DNA of 64,000 nucleotides from Pyricularia pennisetigena (taxonomy: Eukaryota; Ascomycota; Sordariomycetes; Magnaporthales; Pyriculariaceae). The stretch is taken from contig NC_043742.1 of the NCBI RefSeq assembly GCF_004337985.1, forward strand, positions 1,040,176 to 1,104,175, read 5' to 3'. Below are positions 25,142 through 36,345 of this stretch, piece by piece. Positions within the stretch are counted from its first letter, which is position 1; the number at the start of each line of letters is the position of its first letter. A program made the position numbers and the translations under genes. The notes under the pieces are model-generated. The model saw only the letters and a program-made list of their open reading frames with translations. It was not told the origin of the DNA and did no database searches.

Positions 25142-26429
25142 CTACGGCCACCCATATTTAGTCGTGGTTTAATTAACATTCCTTTTTCGGTAATTTAGCA
25201 GCTCCTGCAATTAAATAATACGTTGGTCCCTAATTTTAACCCTCCAAAACTAGGACGAAAATGTGTTTTTATTAATTATATCCCAAAACTAATTTTCCAA
25301 AAAAATGTCGATTAACAATTATTTTTAAAAATGGTAAAATATTCCAAAACAAATCCAGAATTTTATTTTTAATTAACTAAATTTTTTTTAAAAAAACTTT
25401 TTCGGGAATTTTATTGGTTTAATATAAATTTTTAGTTGATAAATGCAATATTTTAACAAAGGGTAATATAATACATAATTAGAAAAATGCTATTTATAAT
25501 AAAAATGTGTATTACCCGGTAATAACAAATTTCTTTATACAAATTTACCTAAAAACCAATACGGATATATTATACCAAATTAAGGTAATTTTAACCGGTA
25601 CCTAAACCTAATCCGGTTATAACCCATAATATAAAAAAAAAGATATAAGGGTAATTAATTGGTATTATTAACTGGTATTATATCGCATTTTTAAATTTGT
25701 TGCGTTTTTTAATGGATATATATTGTTGGAAATGCCCGATATTCTGTTATATAAAAATAATAAAAATGTTTAAAAAAGGCGCAGTCCTTATTCCTATAGC
25801 GTAAAATGCACGATTACACATATAACCAAATGCCTATTATTTTTGGTAAATATAGATCCATAAAATTTTAAAGGAAATTTTTTTTACAATATTAACCCAT
25901 AAGGCAGCCAAATGTAATTTCCCCTAATTTGCAAATTATATATAACCGTTCACCTATTTCCTCATATTTGTCAAATTCTTTTTTTCATTAATAATTTTAA
26001 CACGGGATTTTTAAATATTGCGAACCTTCGTATTTTAAACCTCCAATCTTCCGGGTAATCCTACCAAAATTTTTTTCGTTTTACCAACCATTTTTATTAT
26101 TTAATATTATTTCTTTTAACGTCGTTTCCCAAAAGCAATAGCAAAATTATCCAAACTTTTTTAAAATTTTAAATTACAGCGATTTATTATTATAGGTATT
26201 AAAAAACTCAAAACATATGGGGAAATTGTAATGGAGCGTACTTTAGCAAAAGGGTTTCCAACTAATTTTTCACAAATTAGTGCCAATTAATTACGTAGGA
26301 AATTTCGTAATAAAACCAAAAAATGTTATAACGATGCATTTGCAACATAGTTTTGGTAAATAACCTTTTTAATTTATACCAAAATGCTTAAACTGAATAA
26401 AATTTTTATTTAATTATAAATAGTTAAAA
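25142..26429. other. Start of AT-rich, RIP-like DNA; nothing identifiable
   Basis: Base composition drops abruptly to strongly AT-rich and TpA-rich. No gene or element is recognised before the recombinase remnant. The upstream part of that gene may extend in here but is too degraded to follow. Confidence 0.6.
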
Positions 26430-28980
26430 AGACTTTCGGACCCCCGAAATATGCGAATTATAAAGTATTTCGTTAAAACATTGGCCTTAGGAAAAAAGGG
26501 TAAATTTGACAAAATTTATGGGTTACCGATAGTGGATAATTTAAAATGCTTTGTGCGCCATTTTTGCAATGCGTGGGAACGATACCATAAAGCAAATATA
26601 TTACCAGATATAAAACATTTAATGGTATATGTAAGTATTTTTTTAATTTTTTATTAAATGTGTTTTTACTTTTTTTAAAATATTAAAAAAAAGATTTATT
26701 AATATAAATAAAATGTTAATGTTTGTAAACAGTATATTTAAGGTAAATTAGCAGACGAATTTAGCCTAAAAAACCTACGCAAAAAACAAACGTTTTTCAC
26801 GATAAAGAATTTTATAAAACTTTATCAATTTTTATAGTTCGAAAACTTCTATAATTACGTATATAAAGGGTATCGGGTAAACGACGCCAATTTATTAAAC
26901 ATATATTATTTCAGCTTTACTAAAGTAGCAAAATTATATGGAGCAAAATATAAGGTAAAATGCTTTTTTAATCCCATATTATTTCATTAAAGCTGATTTT
27001 AAAATAGGATTTCGTTTTATTAATTGGTTGGAAAAACGGAAAAGCTAAATTTAAACTGAAAATACGAAAGGTAATTTGTAAAGGAAAAAATAATAGGCAA
27101 TAAATCGATCCGCTATTAAATACCCGTAATTCAATTATTTATTTTTATTTAAACCAAAGCATATTATACCCGAAAATATATCGTTAAATTCCGGCCCGCC
27201 GCCTTTATATTTATAACCAATGCTTTTTTAGCTGGTAAATATTATTTTTTCTAAAATTATAAAAGGGAATCCTTTATTGTAAAAAATTTTGCAAATTATG
27301 CCTTAAAAAGGCCGAAACCACCGAATTATACCGTTCGCGGATAATATAAAAAACCATCCAATTTTTCCTATATGGATAAAAACTGGTCCTAAATATAATG
27401 CGAAAAATTTAAATAACGTATTATAATATATTTTAAATTGGGTAAAGCGTGCAGGATTTGTAAATGGTATTGGCGGTTTTTATAGCGTACGAAGGGAAGT
27501 TTTTATTAAAACCAACGGTAAAAAAATAACTTTTTATTATTTCCACAATATATTAATTTTATTATAGGGGATAATGGTTAATCGGTCGAACAGCTCCAAC
27601 TTTTTGCGGACTATAAAAATTTATTAGTTTTTCAAAGGTACTATTTGGGCGTAATAAATACAGTCGATGGCGCGGTAAATTATTTGGGCATGGATACTAA
27701 ACGTAATTTTATTAAGGATTGCCAATTAGCAATAATGGAATGGGAAAACGATTTAATTTAACAATTTCCGGCACGGGAATTCGATTAACTAAAACGAAAT
27801 AAAAACTATATACGATTAACGGAACAAATTTTTACATATACTATTTTTATTAACCGCGGGGGTTCCACAAAGGAATTCGAATAATATATAACCTACCGCA
27901 AACAAACGTATAACGATCGTCGAAAATTTATGCGACGAAAATTGCAGGAATACCAACGATTTGCAATTAATTAAAGCGATTGGCGTTGGGATTATTTTCC
28001 TCGTATAATTTATATAATACCCGAACGTTAACGGTTATTTTAAAACCTAAGTCGAAAAAAGATTTTCCGAAGTCCAACAGGTTTTTTAGCGCTGGAAGAT
28101 TTCATTTTTTTTCGGATAGGGGATTGGCGGGTCGTATACCAGTTTCAACTAAGGTTCAAAAACGGTATTTATCCTATAAAATCCTGCAATTAAAAAATTG
28201 AAAAATAATTCCAAAACGTAATGTGCTAATAGCAAACATAATTATCGCAAAACATTTTGCTAATTTTTCATATTAATATTTAACCTCCATATTTCGCAAA
28301 GGTGGTAATATATATATTGCTATTATAAAAAGCATTTAAAAGCCAACCATGATTTCGCCAAATTTTGTTTTTTATGCAGTTATTGGGTTATAAATAAACA
28401 GGAATGGGAATATTATTGCCAAAAATATATTAACGACGAAAAAATACCATTTCGGTGTAATCCTATTATTTTCCGTTACGTTTATACGTGTGCTGGATAT
28501 TATCCTGTTTATTTAAACAGGACAGATTTTCCTGTAAGCGAGCGGATGAAAATATATATAAATTCAAAAATTTGGCGATTATATATTTCGGAATGCGTTA
28601 TTAATTATATAAAAACTGGACCCAATTTTAACAGTTTCCAATACCCATATCCAAATTGTTCTGCTTTAGTGGATTCGACGGAAAATTTTTGGTATTATTT
28701 TAAAAATATCCACAGCGTCGATAATGCTCCATTAAAAAAACGTACGTTTAATTTTAAAAGGAGTAAATATAACCGAATTGGATCCATCCGTTTTGCCAAA
28801 AAACGCAAAATAATAGCAATTTTAAATCCAATAATTGCTACGGTACTAATATCCGAACAAATAACTGCTACTATATTTATTATCCTATACCTTTACAATC
28901 CTAAACGTTCCAATTTTAATATAATTTAACAGAATTCCATTTACGTTTATTACGTCGTTTAATTCCAACGCTGGTAAATT
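26430..28980 (+). pseudogene. RIP-degraded DUF3435 (FluG-domain) tyrosine recombinase with C2H2-like fingers
   Basis: Remnant of the fungal DUF3435/FluG-domain family, which includes the captain recombinases of Starship elements. Readable blocks in order: 26451-26630 (KTLALGKKGKFDK, FVRHFCNAWERYHK) ending at GTAAGT; a possible intron 26631-26732; YKGYRVNDANLLNIYYF near 26860-26910; a second possible intron 26955-27007; RAGFVNGIGGFYSVRREVFI near 27450-27510, which should include a catalytic arginine region; NTVDGAVNYLGMDTKR near 27658-27705; then a Lys/Arg-rich segment. From about 28340 comes a finger region with FCFLC, CAGYYPVYLNRTDFPVSERM and WRLYISECV. A further piece may reach 29290. Many stops are TAA/TAG where CAA/CAG is expected. 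The recombinase reads away from the left border into the block. Family recognition is from memory of the conserved blocks. Confidence 0.72.
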
Positions 28981-29385
28981 TATTTGGTCCAATTAGGTCG
29001 AACGATATTCGACCTCCTCGACGGTTACAAACTTTTTAAAAAATTCCTATATTTTCCAAAATAACGATAATTTACCTGAATACGCTCCAATTTTCGAGGA
29101 TTTAAAATATTTAAAGTTATGGAAATCACAATTTATCTTACCTAATACCCCTAATATAGGTTTTAACGGCAAATTTACAAAATTAATAAACCCTGCGTTT
29201 GCCGAAACACCCGTCGCAACCTTTAAATTTAAACTTTTTAATAACCCTAATTCGTTTAACAAAAATAAAAACAAAATAACGGTTCCATTATTATAAAAAA
29301 TACCAATTAAAATTTCCTTAAATTAATTGGATAAAAAACCAATTGCATTCGACGTAATAAAAATATATAGGAAATTGAAAAACTT

Positions 29386-29688
29386 TTCGCAAAATGGGGT
29401 CCAAATAAGAAATTTAAATATTTTATTAAATGGAAAAAGTTCCCAAATAAAAACAATACGTGGGAATTACAAATATATATTAGCGAAAATTTTATTAAAA
29501 ACTTCGAATTAATATTCGAGGGAAATTATGCAAAAATGCAGCTATTTAATAAAAAAAAAATTAGGTGGAAATTTTAAATATTTGGTGGAATGGAAGGGTC
29601 GACCAAAATGCGAAAAGTTATGGGAAAAGGCCAAAACGTTAAATAGCGCACGGGTTCGGGAATACGAAATAAAGGCAAAAAATTTATA
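29386..29688 (+). pseudogene. Two tandem chromodomain remnants
   Basis: Two chromodomain-like segments about 160 bp apart. The first (codons in frame with 29413) reads KFKYFIKWKKFPNKNNTWEL. The second (29561 on, shifted by one frame) reads FKYLVEWKGRPKCEKLWEKA. Both have the aromatic cage pattern Y-x-V/I-K/E-W-K-x-x-P...W. A 10-A tract separates them and may have caused the frame change. Chromodomains are common at the C-terminus of Ty3/gypsy integrases, but two in a row are unusual, and no protease, reverse transcriptase or integrase core was recognised next to them. They could instead be the tail of the upstream recombinase gene. Confidence 0.5.
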
Positions 29689-29850
29689 AGCAGTTAGCAA
29701 ACCAATAAGCTAAGTAGCCAATTAGGGTTTTCTGGTAAATTAGTCCTAGAATTCCATATGCACCAAGCTGCGTAAAGGTAGTGCCAACAAGCCGCAAGAA
29801 CAAGTCACCAAACACGGCGGTGTGCATGTATGGTACCCCGATAGGGTGTA

Positions 29851-29892
29851 AGTCGGACCACCCCCATTCCGAACACCCCCCCAAACCGAACA
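29851..29892. repeat. Left terminal inverted repeat of the pogo-like element
   Basis: Forty of the 42 bp (29853-29892), including a C7 run, are an exact reverse complement of 31689-31728. Confidence 0.92.
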
Positions 29893-29936
29893 CCCCAAAA
29901 ATCACGATCCCGAACAGCACCCCGACTAACATTTCG

Positions 29937-31580
29937 TTATATTTCAATCAGTTAATCCACCACAATACAGTCAATTATATCGCTAAAATTATCCGATTCT
30001 GGAGATTCCTGTAATATAGGATCAACTGCACCCGCTTCATTCTGGCTCCGCTAAATTTCCCTAAATCCGACGAACGTGGCATTGGGGTCTGGTTCAACCC
30101 TTCTCCTCTTCCTGGGTTGAACTGCCTCCAATTGCGCTTCCAATTGCTCAATCTGCCGTAATGCCGTTGCAAAATTAATATCTTTGGAATCCCATCCTTT
30201 TCGTAACTTAGAAAACAGCAAACGTTGTGTAAAATCACCCTTTGTTAACTGGGCGTAATGCCCCAGCTAATCTGTCATCTCTTTGGCCCCTTTTGGAGTT
30301 TTCCATGCAATAACAGAGCCATTTTTAACCAAAATCGATAGGTTTCCAAGGCTTTTGGGAAACGTGCGAAACTTGAGATGTATATTGCTGGGCGTAGTTG
30401 GCTGTTTTTGCGTAAAATTGTTGCGATTTTCGAGTAGGAGGGGGCTTAACAGCGGTTTGGCTATATTAACCGGCCATAGCCCGGTAATATGCCAGCCGCT
30501 GGTAATATTCCGAACGGTAAGTGCTTTGTAACGTGCTTGGTGGTAACTTTCGAAAAAAAGTCGTTTTCCAATAACCGTAAAATCGTTAAATTGCCCTATT
30601 CGAGAAAGCCACCGTCGATACGCCTCTTTAAGGGCCGAAAATACGGCCAAATCCAATGGTTGGAGTACGTGAGACGCATGAGCCGGTAAATATAGCACAA
30701 AAACGTTGTTTTCAAAGCATTGGGCCATGAAATCTGCTGTTATATGTGATTTGTGACCGTCAATTACCAACAATCTAGCCTGGCGAGGGTCTACTGGAAT
30801 AGTGGTAGGTAAAAAAACGGTTTTAAACCATTTTAAAGCGGTGTCGTTGTCTGTCCAGCCGTTTGGAGTAGCGGTAAAGCTCCAGTTTCGATACAGAGTT
30901 ATATCCGCGGGAAACCATTGTTATTATACTGATTTACTTTTAAAAATAACGAGCGGAAAAAGGGCTTGGCCGGCGGCGGAAATGCATTCGATAAAGGTCG
31001 TCCAACCACGGCCTCCAGGCTGTTTTTTTATCATTGTTTTGGTATTTCTGGATCCCAAAACAAGGCCGTTTAATCTTTAGCCCTTTAAAATTCCGGTTTC
31101 ATCCATATTCCAGCGATTTTCCGGTTTAATAGCGCGGACTTCCGGAAAATCTAATCGTTGCCACCACTCCCTAATCCTTTCAGTTGTAGCTCCATTAATA
31201 CGTTGGGAATTAATCCGTTGTGGTTTTTGTACCTTAAGGGATGGATGCCGGGCCAAAAACGCGTTAATCCAGCGTTTTCCTAACGGCCTGGAGTCCCCCC
31301 GAACACGGAGGACCCGGCCTACCAATTGTCGGAGCTCTTCGTGGGTCGGTGGAAGCCCTAAAGCGGTTTGTGTTAATGCCCAAGAGATTAAATGAGCTTT
31401 TTGGGTACCAGAGAGTCGCTGGAATGGTTTTTTGGCTGTTGCATGTGGCTAAGCACCCTTTAGTCGGCCGTGGAGTGTATTTAGGGGTATCCCGTAGAAT
31501 ATGGAGGCCCTCCGAATTGATAGGCCACCGGAAACCGCTGCAATTGCGTTATTAACATTTTGTTCAGAATATTGCTTCAT
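29937..31580 (-). pseudogene. pogo/Fot1-family transposase, broken by RIP stops
   Basis: Cut-and-paste transposase remnant. From ATG at 31578-31580 a single frame of 548 codons runs to a likely terminal TAA at 29937-29939, the normal size for Fot1-type transposases. Domains in order: an N-terminal helix-turn-helix (VNNAIAAVSGGLSIRRAS), a CENP-B-type HTH (HEELRQLV through LGKRWINAFLARHPSL), then a DDE_1 catalytic domain with NMDETGI, LLVIDGHKSH and HVLQPLDLAVF supplying the three acidic residues. Seven internal stops lie at 31449-31451, 31077-31079, 30924-30926, 30921-30923, 30267-30269, 30051-30053 and 29952-29954. Each is TAA or TAG where a single C-to-T change from CAA or CAG accounts for it. 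No frameshift is seen, so inactivation looks like RIP alone. Confidence 0.88.
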
Positions 31581-31688
31581 TTTTGTCTAAAGAGTCTACA
31601 AATAAAAAGTGGTATCGATCGCGAAAATTTTGATCGAAATACGTGGTATTATTAACGGGGTTGTGGTATTAATTAAGGGGGCTGGAAC

Positions 31689-31730
31689 TGTTCGGTTTGG
31701 GGGGGTGTTCGGAATGGGGGTGGTCCGATT
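31689..31730. repeat. Right terminal inverted repeat of the pogo-like element
   Basis: Partner of 29851-29892. The outermost bases are AATCGGACC on the minus strand against AGTCGGACC at the left end. Confidence 0.92.
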
Positions 31731-31732
31731 TA

Positions 31733-32160
31733 AAACTGCTTATTGATACGTTCTGGATTGGGTGCCAAACGCACCAGAAACGGAACTTGCTAAGGTACAA
31801 AAGGTTTTTTACCAAATCACGGGTGAGAATGTGAATGTTAAGGCCATGGTAAGCATAGTACGGAAGCTAGTTTATTGGCACTTATCGACGAAGATTTTAC
31901 TTTAAGGAGAGGAAAGGAAAGGAAATAAATTAAACCAAATTGTTGAGCTTGACGCGACGCGGATAAAAGGTGGGTCGTTGGTTAGGGTTAGGGTTTAATA
32001 ATTTCAGGATCCAAATGTTACAGTAAATAAACCCCAAAACGGTCAAGCTACCGAGATTACACGGCCCCNNCCCCGCCCCCAATGCAACAAAAACTGGGTC
32101 TTTTTGCCCCGAATCAGATAACCCCTCACCAAACAGCCTTTTTTGCTTCCAAGCTTTGTA
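31733..32160. other. Less AT-rich island with (TTAGGG)2 and an NN ambiguity
   Basis: About 430 bp of nearly normal composition to the right of the pogo-like element, matching the similarly normal 29,690-29,848 flank at its left. No gene is recognised. It holds two perfect TTAGGG hexamers (31982-31993) flanked by GG and TTTA, and two N at 32069-32070 inside a C-rich stretch. Confidence 0.6.
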
Positions 32161-32673
32161 AAATAATTATTTGCCATATATGTGTTAACATTTTTAATTA
32201 TAGCAGGGTTTTTTTATCCGTATAATATAAATACGGCCTATCCACCGGGATATTAATTCCGCCAACTTTATAACATTATGCGAATTAATCGGGTACCGGC
32301 ATAATTATAATTTAATTAAACGTTACCCGTTTAATAAAAATGGAAATCCATTAAATTACGTTAATAATATTGGTAAAAAATTTAAAAATTAATTACCATA
32401 TTGTGAAACGGTATTCCAAAAAGATTTATAGGTTAGGATCCGTACAATTCCACAAACACGTATAATTAAAAAGGTCCGGGGCGGAGGATCCGACGCGGCG
32501 CGGTCGGGTAATTATTAGCGGTGCACGGACCGCAATCGGAGGATTAATGGTAATGCACGGGCCGCCCGTAAAGTTTTTACCCAATGGTGAAATACCAACG
32601 TATTATCGCCAAATTATTACGATTAAAGATTTGCATTTATTCCGCTATATTTTATTGGTTTAGTTTTTTAAAG

Positions 32674-33440
32674 TTAAAATTTACCAATAAATTTGCAGGT
32701 ATTTTTATTTATAATAATAGTTTTGCTAATCCCCGGCGCCATTATTTTAACGCCGTGTGGAAGCCCCGAATAATGGTGGAATTCGACGTTAACGCTGGCG
32801 GTGGCTAACGCGGTTATAAATTTGGTAATTTTTTCGCGGAACAAATCCAGTCCCCCGACGTCCACAAATATAAACGGGAAACCCCGCAGTTTATCCGGCC
32901 CAGCCCGCGCTGGTACCGCGTCTATAAAAATGGTATCGTTCGTTTTTTCCTTTTTTATTTTACCGCTTGCGTACGCTGTCCACGCAATTTTATTAATTAC
33001 GCAGTTCCAAATATGGTAAAAATATTCCGGGTCCTCGATCGACCCAACCGTACGGTCGTTTAATATAGGGTACCGCAGCGCCAAACCGGCCGGTAACGGA
33101 AATTTTTCCGAATTGGTAAGGTTTTTATCGTAAACTATTAAAACCGTCCCGGTGGCGATTCCACCGCCAGCGTTTATATTAAAAAAAACCACCCGTTCCG
33201 TATTAATACCGAACCCCGCGGTATACGTTTGCACCCATTTTAGCGTGGTATAAACGTTTTTTACGGCCGCCGGTGCTGGGTATTCCGGTGCGAAGCGGTA
33301 ATTTGGTATAAATATATAATTATATATTTGGATTATTATATTAGTAGCAAAATTAATATTACTGTCCGCGTTTCCTATAATAAAACCGCCGCCAAAATAA
33401 AATATAATTACACGATCCGGTGGCGTATTTATTTTTGCAA
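32674..33440 (-). pseudogene. Alpha/beta-hydrolase (HSL-type esterase/lipase) remnant
   Basis: Minus-strand remnant of an alpha/beta-hydrolase fold-3 enzyme. The oxyanion-hole block reads DRVIIFYFGGGFIIGNAD, where HGGGF is expected, at about 33355-33425. The nucleophile elbow reads NINAGGGIATG; the Ser codon position (33172-33174) is AAC, compatible with AGC to AAC by RIP on the other strand. Downstream, FIFVDVGGLDLFREKITKFI matches the region of the catalytic Asp, and GLPHG retains the catalytic His. The last 186 codons (33234-32674) are open without a stop. Loss of the nucleophile makes activity unlikely. Substrate unknown. Confidence 0.72.
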
Positions 33441-36345
33441 ATATATCGGGGAAAAAATGTATAATTTTGATTTAGGTACCGTCGGCGGATTTAACGTTAT
33501 GGGAGGGTCGTTAAATGGAAATTGGTAAATGGGGGAGGCCGAATATGTCCAGGTAATGGGATGCGAATGCGTTACGGACAACGGGTATATCGTTAAATGT
33601 GTCCATATTTGGAACTCCCTCCCAAATAAATTTTAATTTAGGGTTTACCGTGGGGACGGGTGCTCGCGAAACTATTTCCGGTTATAAAATGTTAAAAATT
33701 TTTTTTGTTTTTATTTTAGGGTTTAAATTAAAGGCGATATTATTTGTTTAAAATTAAAATATTTAATAGCGGATTCGTTAATTTTTATATTTTGTCGGCC
33801 ATTGGTATTAATAAGCCAATATAGGTTTTTAAAAACCTGTTTTGTTTGGAATATAATTTTGGTCTTCGTAGCGTCCCAGTTTTGGGATGTGTTTAATGTA
33901 AGGAAACATATTATTATTTATGGAAAAAAACCGTTAACGCAATCGAAAAATCCCAATTAAATCGGTGGATTGCGTCACTATAATATTATCCACTTTATTA
34001 TTAAAGATTTTCAAATTCGTCGATATTTAAAATTCCGTAAAATATTGCAAAATATTTCGCCTTTCCTTGCATAGCTCCTCCTTATTCGGAATTTTAACGT
34101 TTTATCCAAATATCCGCCAATTACGATAAAACCAATAAATATACGGAAACTATGGAGGGGCGGATTAAAATAAATATCGAATATTTAATATAACGCGGCT
34201 AAATTAAATGCTTTTTTTATAATTATGCACAAAATACAACGAGAAAAAGAAAACCCGGAATTTGTAATTTTTTATCTAATTTAAAACGTAATATACCTTT
34301 TTGGCTCGAAATTAACGTCCTATTTATAAAGGATTTTCCCTCCTAATATATATATCGTTTTTTTTGGGTACGGTCACCCGCGCCCCCAGTAAAACGTGTG
34401 GTCGCGATATAATTAACCAATTATATATTAAATTGTTAGCAAAGCCTAAATAATATAATTATTTAATCCGTTAAATTTTCCGTATAATTTGTATTTTTTT
34501 CGGTTGGAAAAAGTAATAAGTTTTAGCGGTGGCAAAAATTATTAATTTAATCGACTTATATTTTATGATCTTGGTTGTATCGTTTGTTGAACTCCCGTTT
34601 TTCCTACCGCAGCGTCCATTAATTCAGCTGCAATATAAAAGCAATTTCATTTTGTGGACCATTGAAAAAAAAAGGATACGAGTAAATAAAAACCGTTTAA
34701 CGGGATTGAAAAAAATCTTAAAATTAAAAATGGGGGTTTTTAACCCGTTATTTTCCCCAAATAAATTTTTGCCATTTATCCCGAATTCGGGGTTTTATCG
34801 CAGCAAATATTCGTTCGCAATTGGTACAAAATTGTACTATACCTAATAAATCCAATAAAAGTTTTAATTTACAATTTTAAACAAATTTTGGGACCTTTTG
34901 TAAAATATGCATTAGTTCCAACGGATTAAATATTTAATGGGAACACCCTTAATTTGGGATTAAATTTGTATTTTATAATTGGAAATCCGAAATAGGTTTT
35001 AATAAAATTAAATATAAATATTTAGGCGTCCTAATAACCCGAAAAAATAATTTGAAAGGGTAAACAACATATTTTAGCTAAATTGTAACTTGCACTATGT
35101 TTTCCTTAGCTGCAAAACGTCGCAAAAAACTCAGGGTTTTAAAACGAACGAGCAAAAATGCGACCAAAAAGAAACATTATAACGAACTGCTTAGCAAATT
35201 TAATAAAAAATTGCTAAAGTTAAATAAAACGGACGCGATGGAAATCGACGCTTAAAAGCTTTTAAACGAAAAAATTCAAAACCCGGAGGATAAAAACCAA
35301 AATTCCGGAAATATGTTTTCCTTACTGATTTTATATTAGCGATAGCAGCGGTTTTTCCCATTTGTAATTGTCGTTTTTTGTACCGTTTATATAACAGGAA
35401 TCCTTTAAACAAATTTTCAAAAGAAAAAAAAAACAAAAAACCCCTACCAAAAGGTAAGGAGCCATTTGTCGTAACACCCCAGCCCGTGGGGATGCGTTTG
35501 GCGTTTGGGATTTTACTGTATGGCACTAAAACCAATTCGGCCAATTTAATGGTTACCGCGTATAACTCCTTCGTTATTATCCGCAATTTGTTATTTACGC
35601 GGATTAAAATACGGTTAAACGGTTATTTTATTAAACGTTTCGGGGCTTAGGAGCGGTTCCGGCCCAATTGGGAAAAAATTGCGGAATTATTAAATGCATT
35701 GCCGGGTATTGTACGTATCGGGTACGAACGCGTGGCCGGGGTTAAAATTCGCGTTAAAATCGCCGCTAGTAATGTGGCGGTTCGTTCGGCCTATATAACC
35801 GATTTATTAATGGGCGTGCTTTTGCTTTTAAAAACCGACGACGCCGTACCCGTCCTTATAATTAAAATGCTGCGTTTTTCGTTGGAATTGGTCGGCGAAC
35901 GCGACGGGGAACGCGAACACTTTTTTTTAAAAAAAGTGCGATTAAAAAATTAACCGTTAATTATATCGTTAAATTTAAAAACAATTTTCCTAAAAGCGGC
36001 GTTTTCCGGGGTTTATAAACTTTCGAATTTGGTTGTAAAAACTTTTTCGAACCAATTACCGATTATTTCCACGTTTTCCAACTTTTGCTGCAATATTTTA
36101 ATAATTAAAGCCGGGAAATTGGAATACTTTTTACGGCCGGCCGGTTTAAACGCGTTAACGGTGCGCGTATCGAAAAATACGTATTCCGATTCGGCCTGGC
36201 CCTGCGGTAAAACCTGCGGCGTATTTTGCGGGCGCGCGCGGCGGTTTAAAACCTTTGGTAAAATTATAACGACCGGCGCCCGGAGGGCAAAAATTTTTCA
36301 ACTGTTAAATTTATTGGTATATTTGGGTGTAAATCGCTAATAAAA
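33441..36345. other. Degraded sequence with unassigned coding-like stretches
   Basis: AT-rich, TpA-rich DNA. A 105-codon plus-strand frame at 34529-34846 and a long minus-strand stretch at about 36345-35200 (including an open 128-codon frame 35586-35200 with GWGVTTNGS) look like decayed protein-coding DNA; the 35.65-36.3 kb part is more GC-rich. I considered a LINE ORF1 for the latter but cannot support it. No reverse transcriptase motif is seen. Confidence 0.35.

Larger units (their letters stand above)
29851..31730 (-). mobile_element. Fot1/Pot2-like pogo-superfamily DNA transposon, RIP-inactivated
   Basis: An 1880-bp element, a typical Fot1/Pot2 size. It is bounded by 42-bp inverted terminal repeats (29851-29892 and 31689-31730) that differ at one base (AG versus AA at the second position, a RIP-type change). 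TA flanks both ends (29849-29850 and 31731-31732), matching the TA target-site duplication of the pogo group. The inner part carries one transposase reading frame on the minus strand, interrupted only by TAA/TAG codons. The element is far less AT-rich than its surroundings. Confidence 0.9.

Noticed and set aside
35200..36345. LINE ORF1 (Tad-like)
   Set aside because: Only a weak GWGVTTNGS resemblance; no endonuclease or reverse transcriptase motif within the following kilobases.
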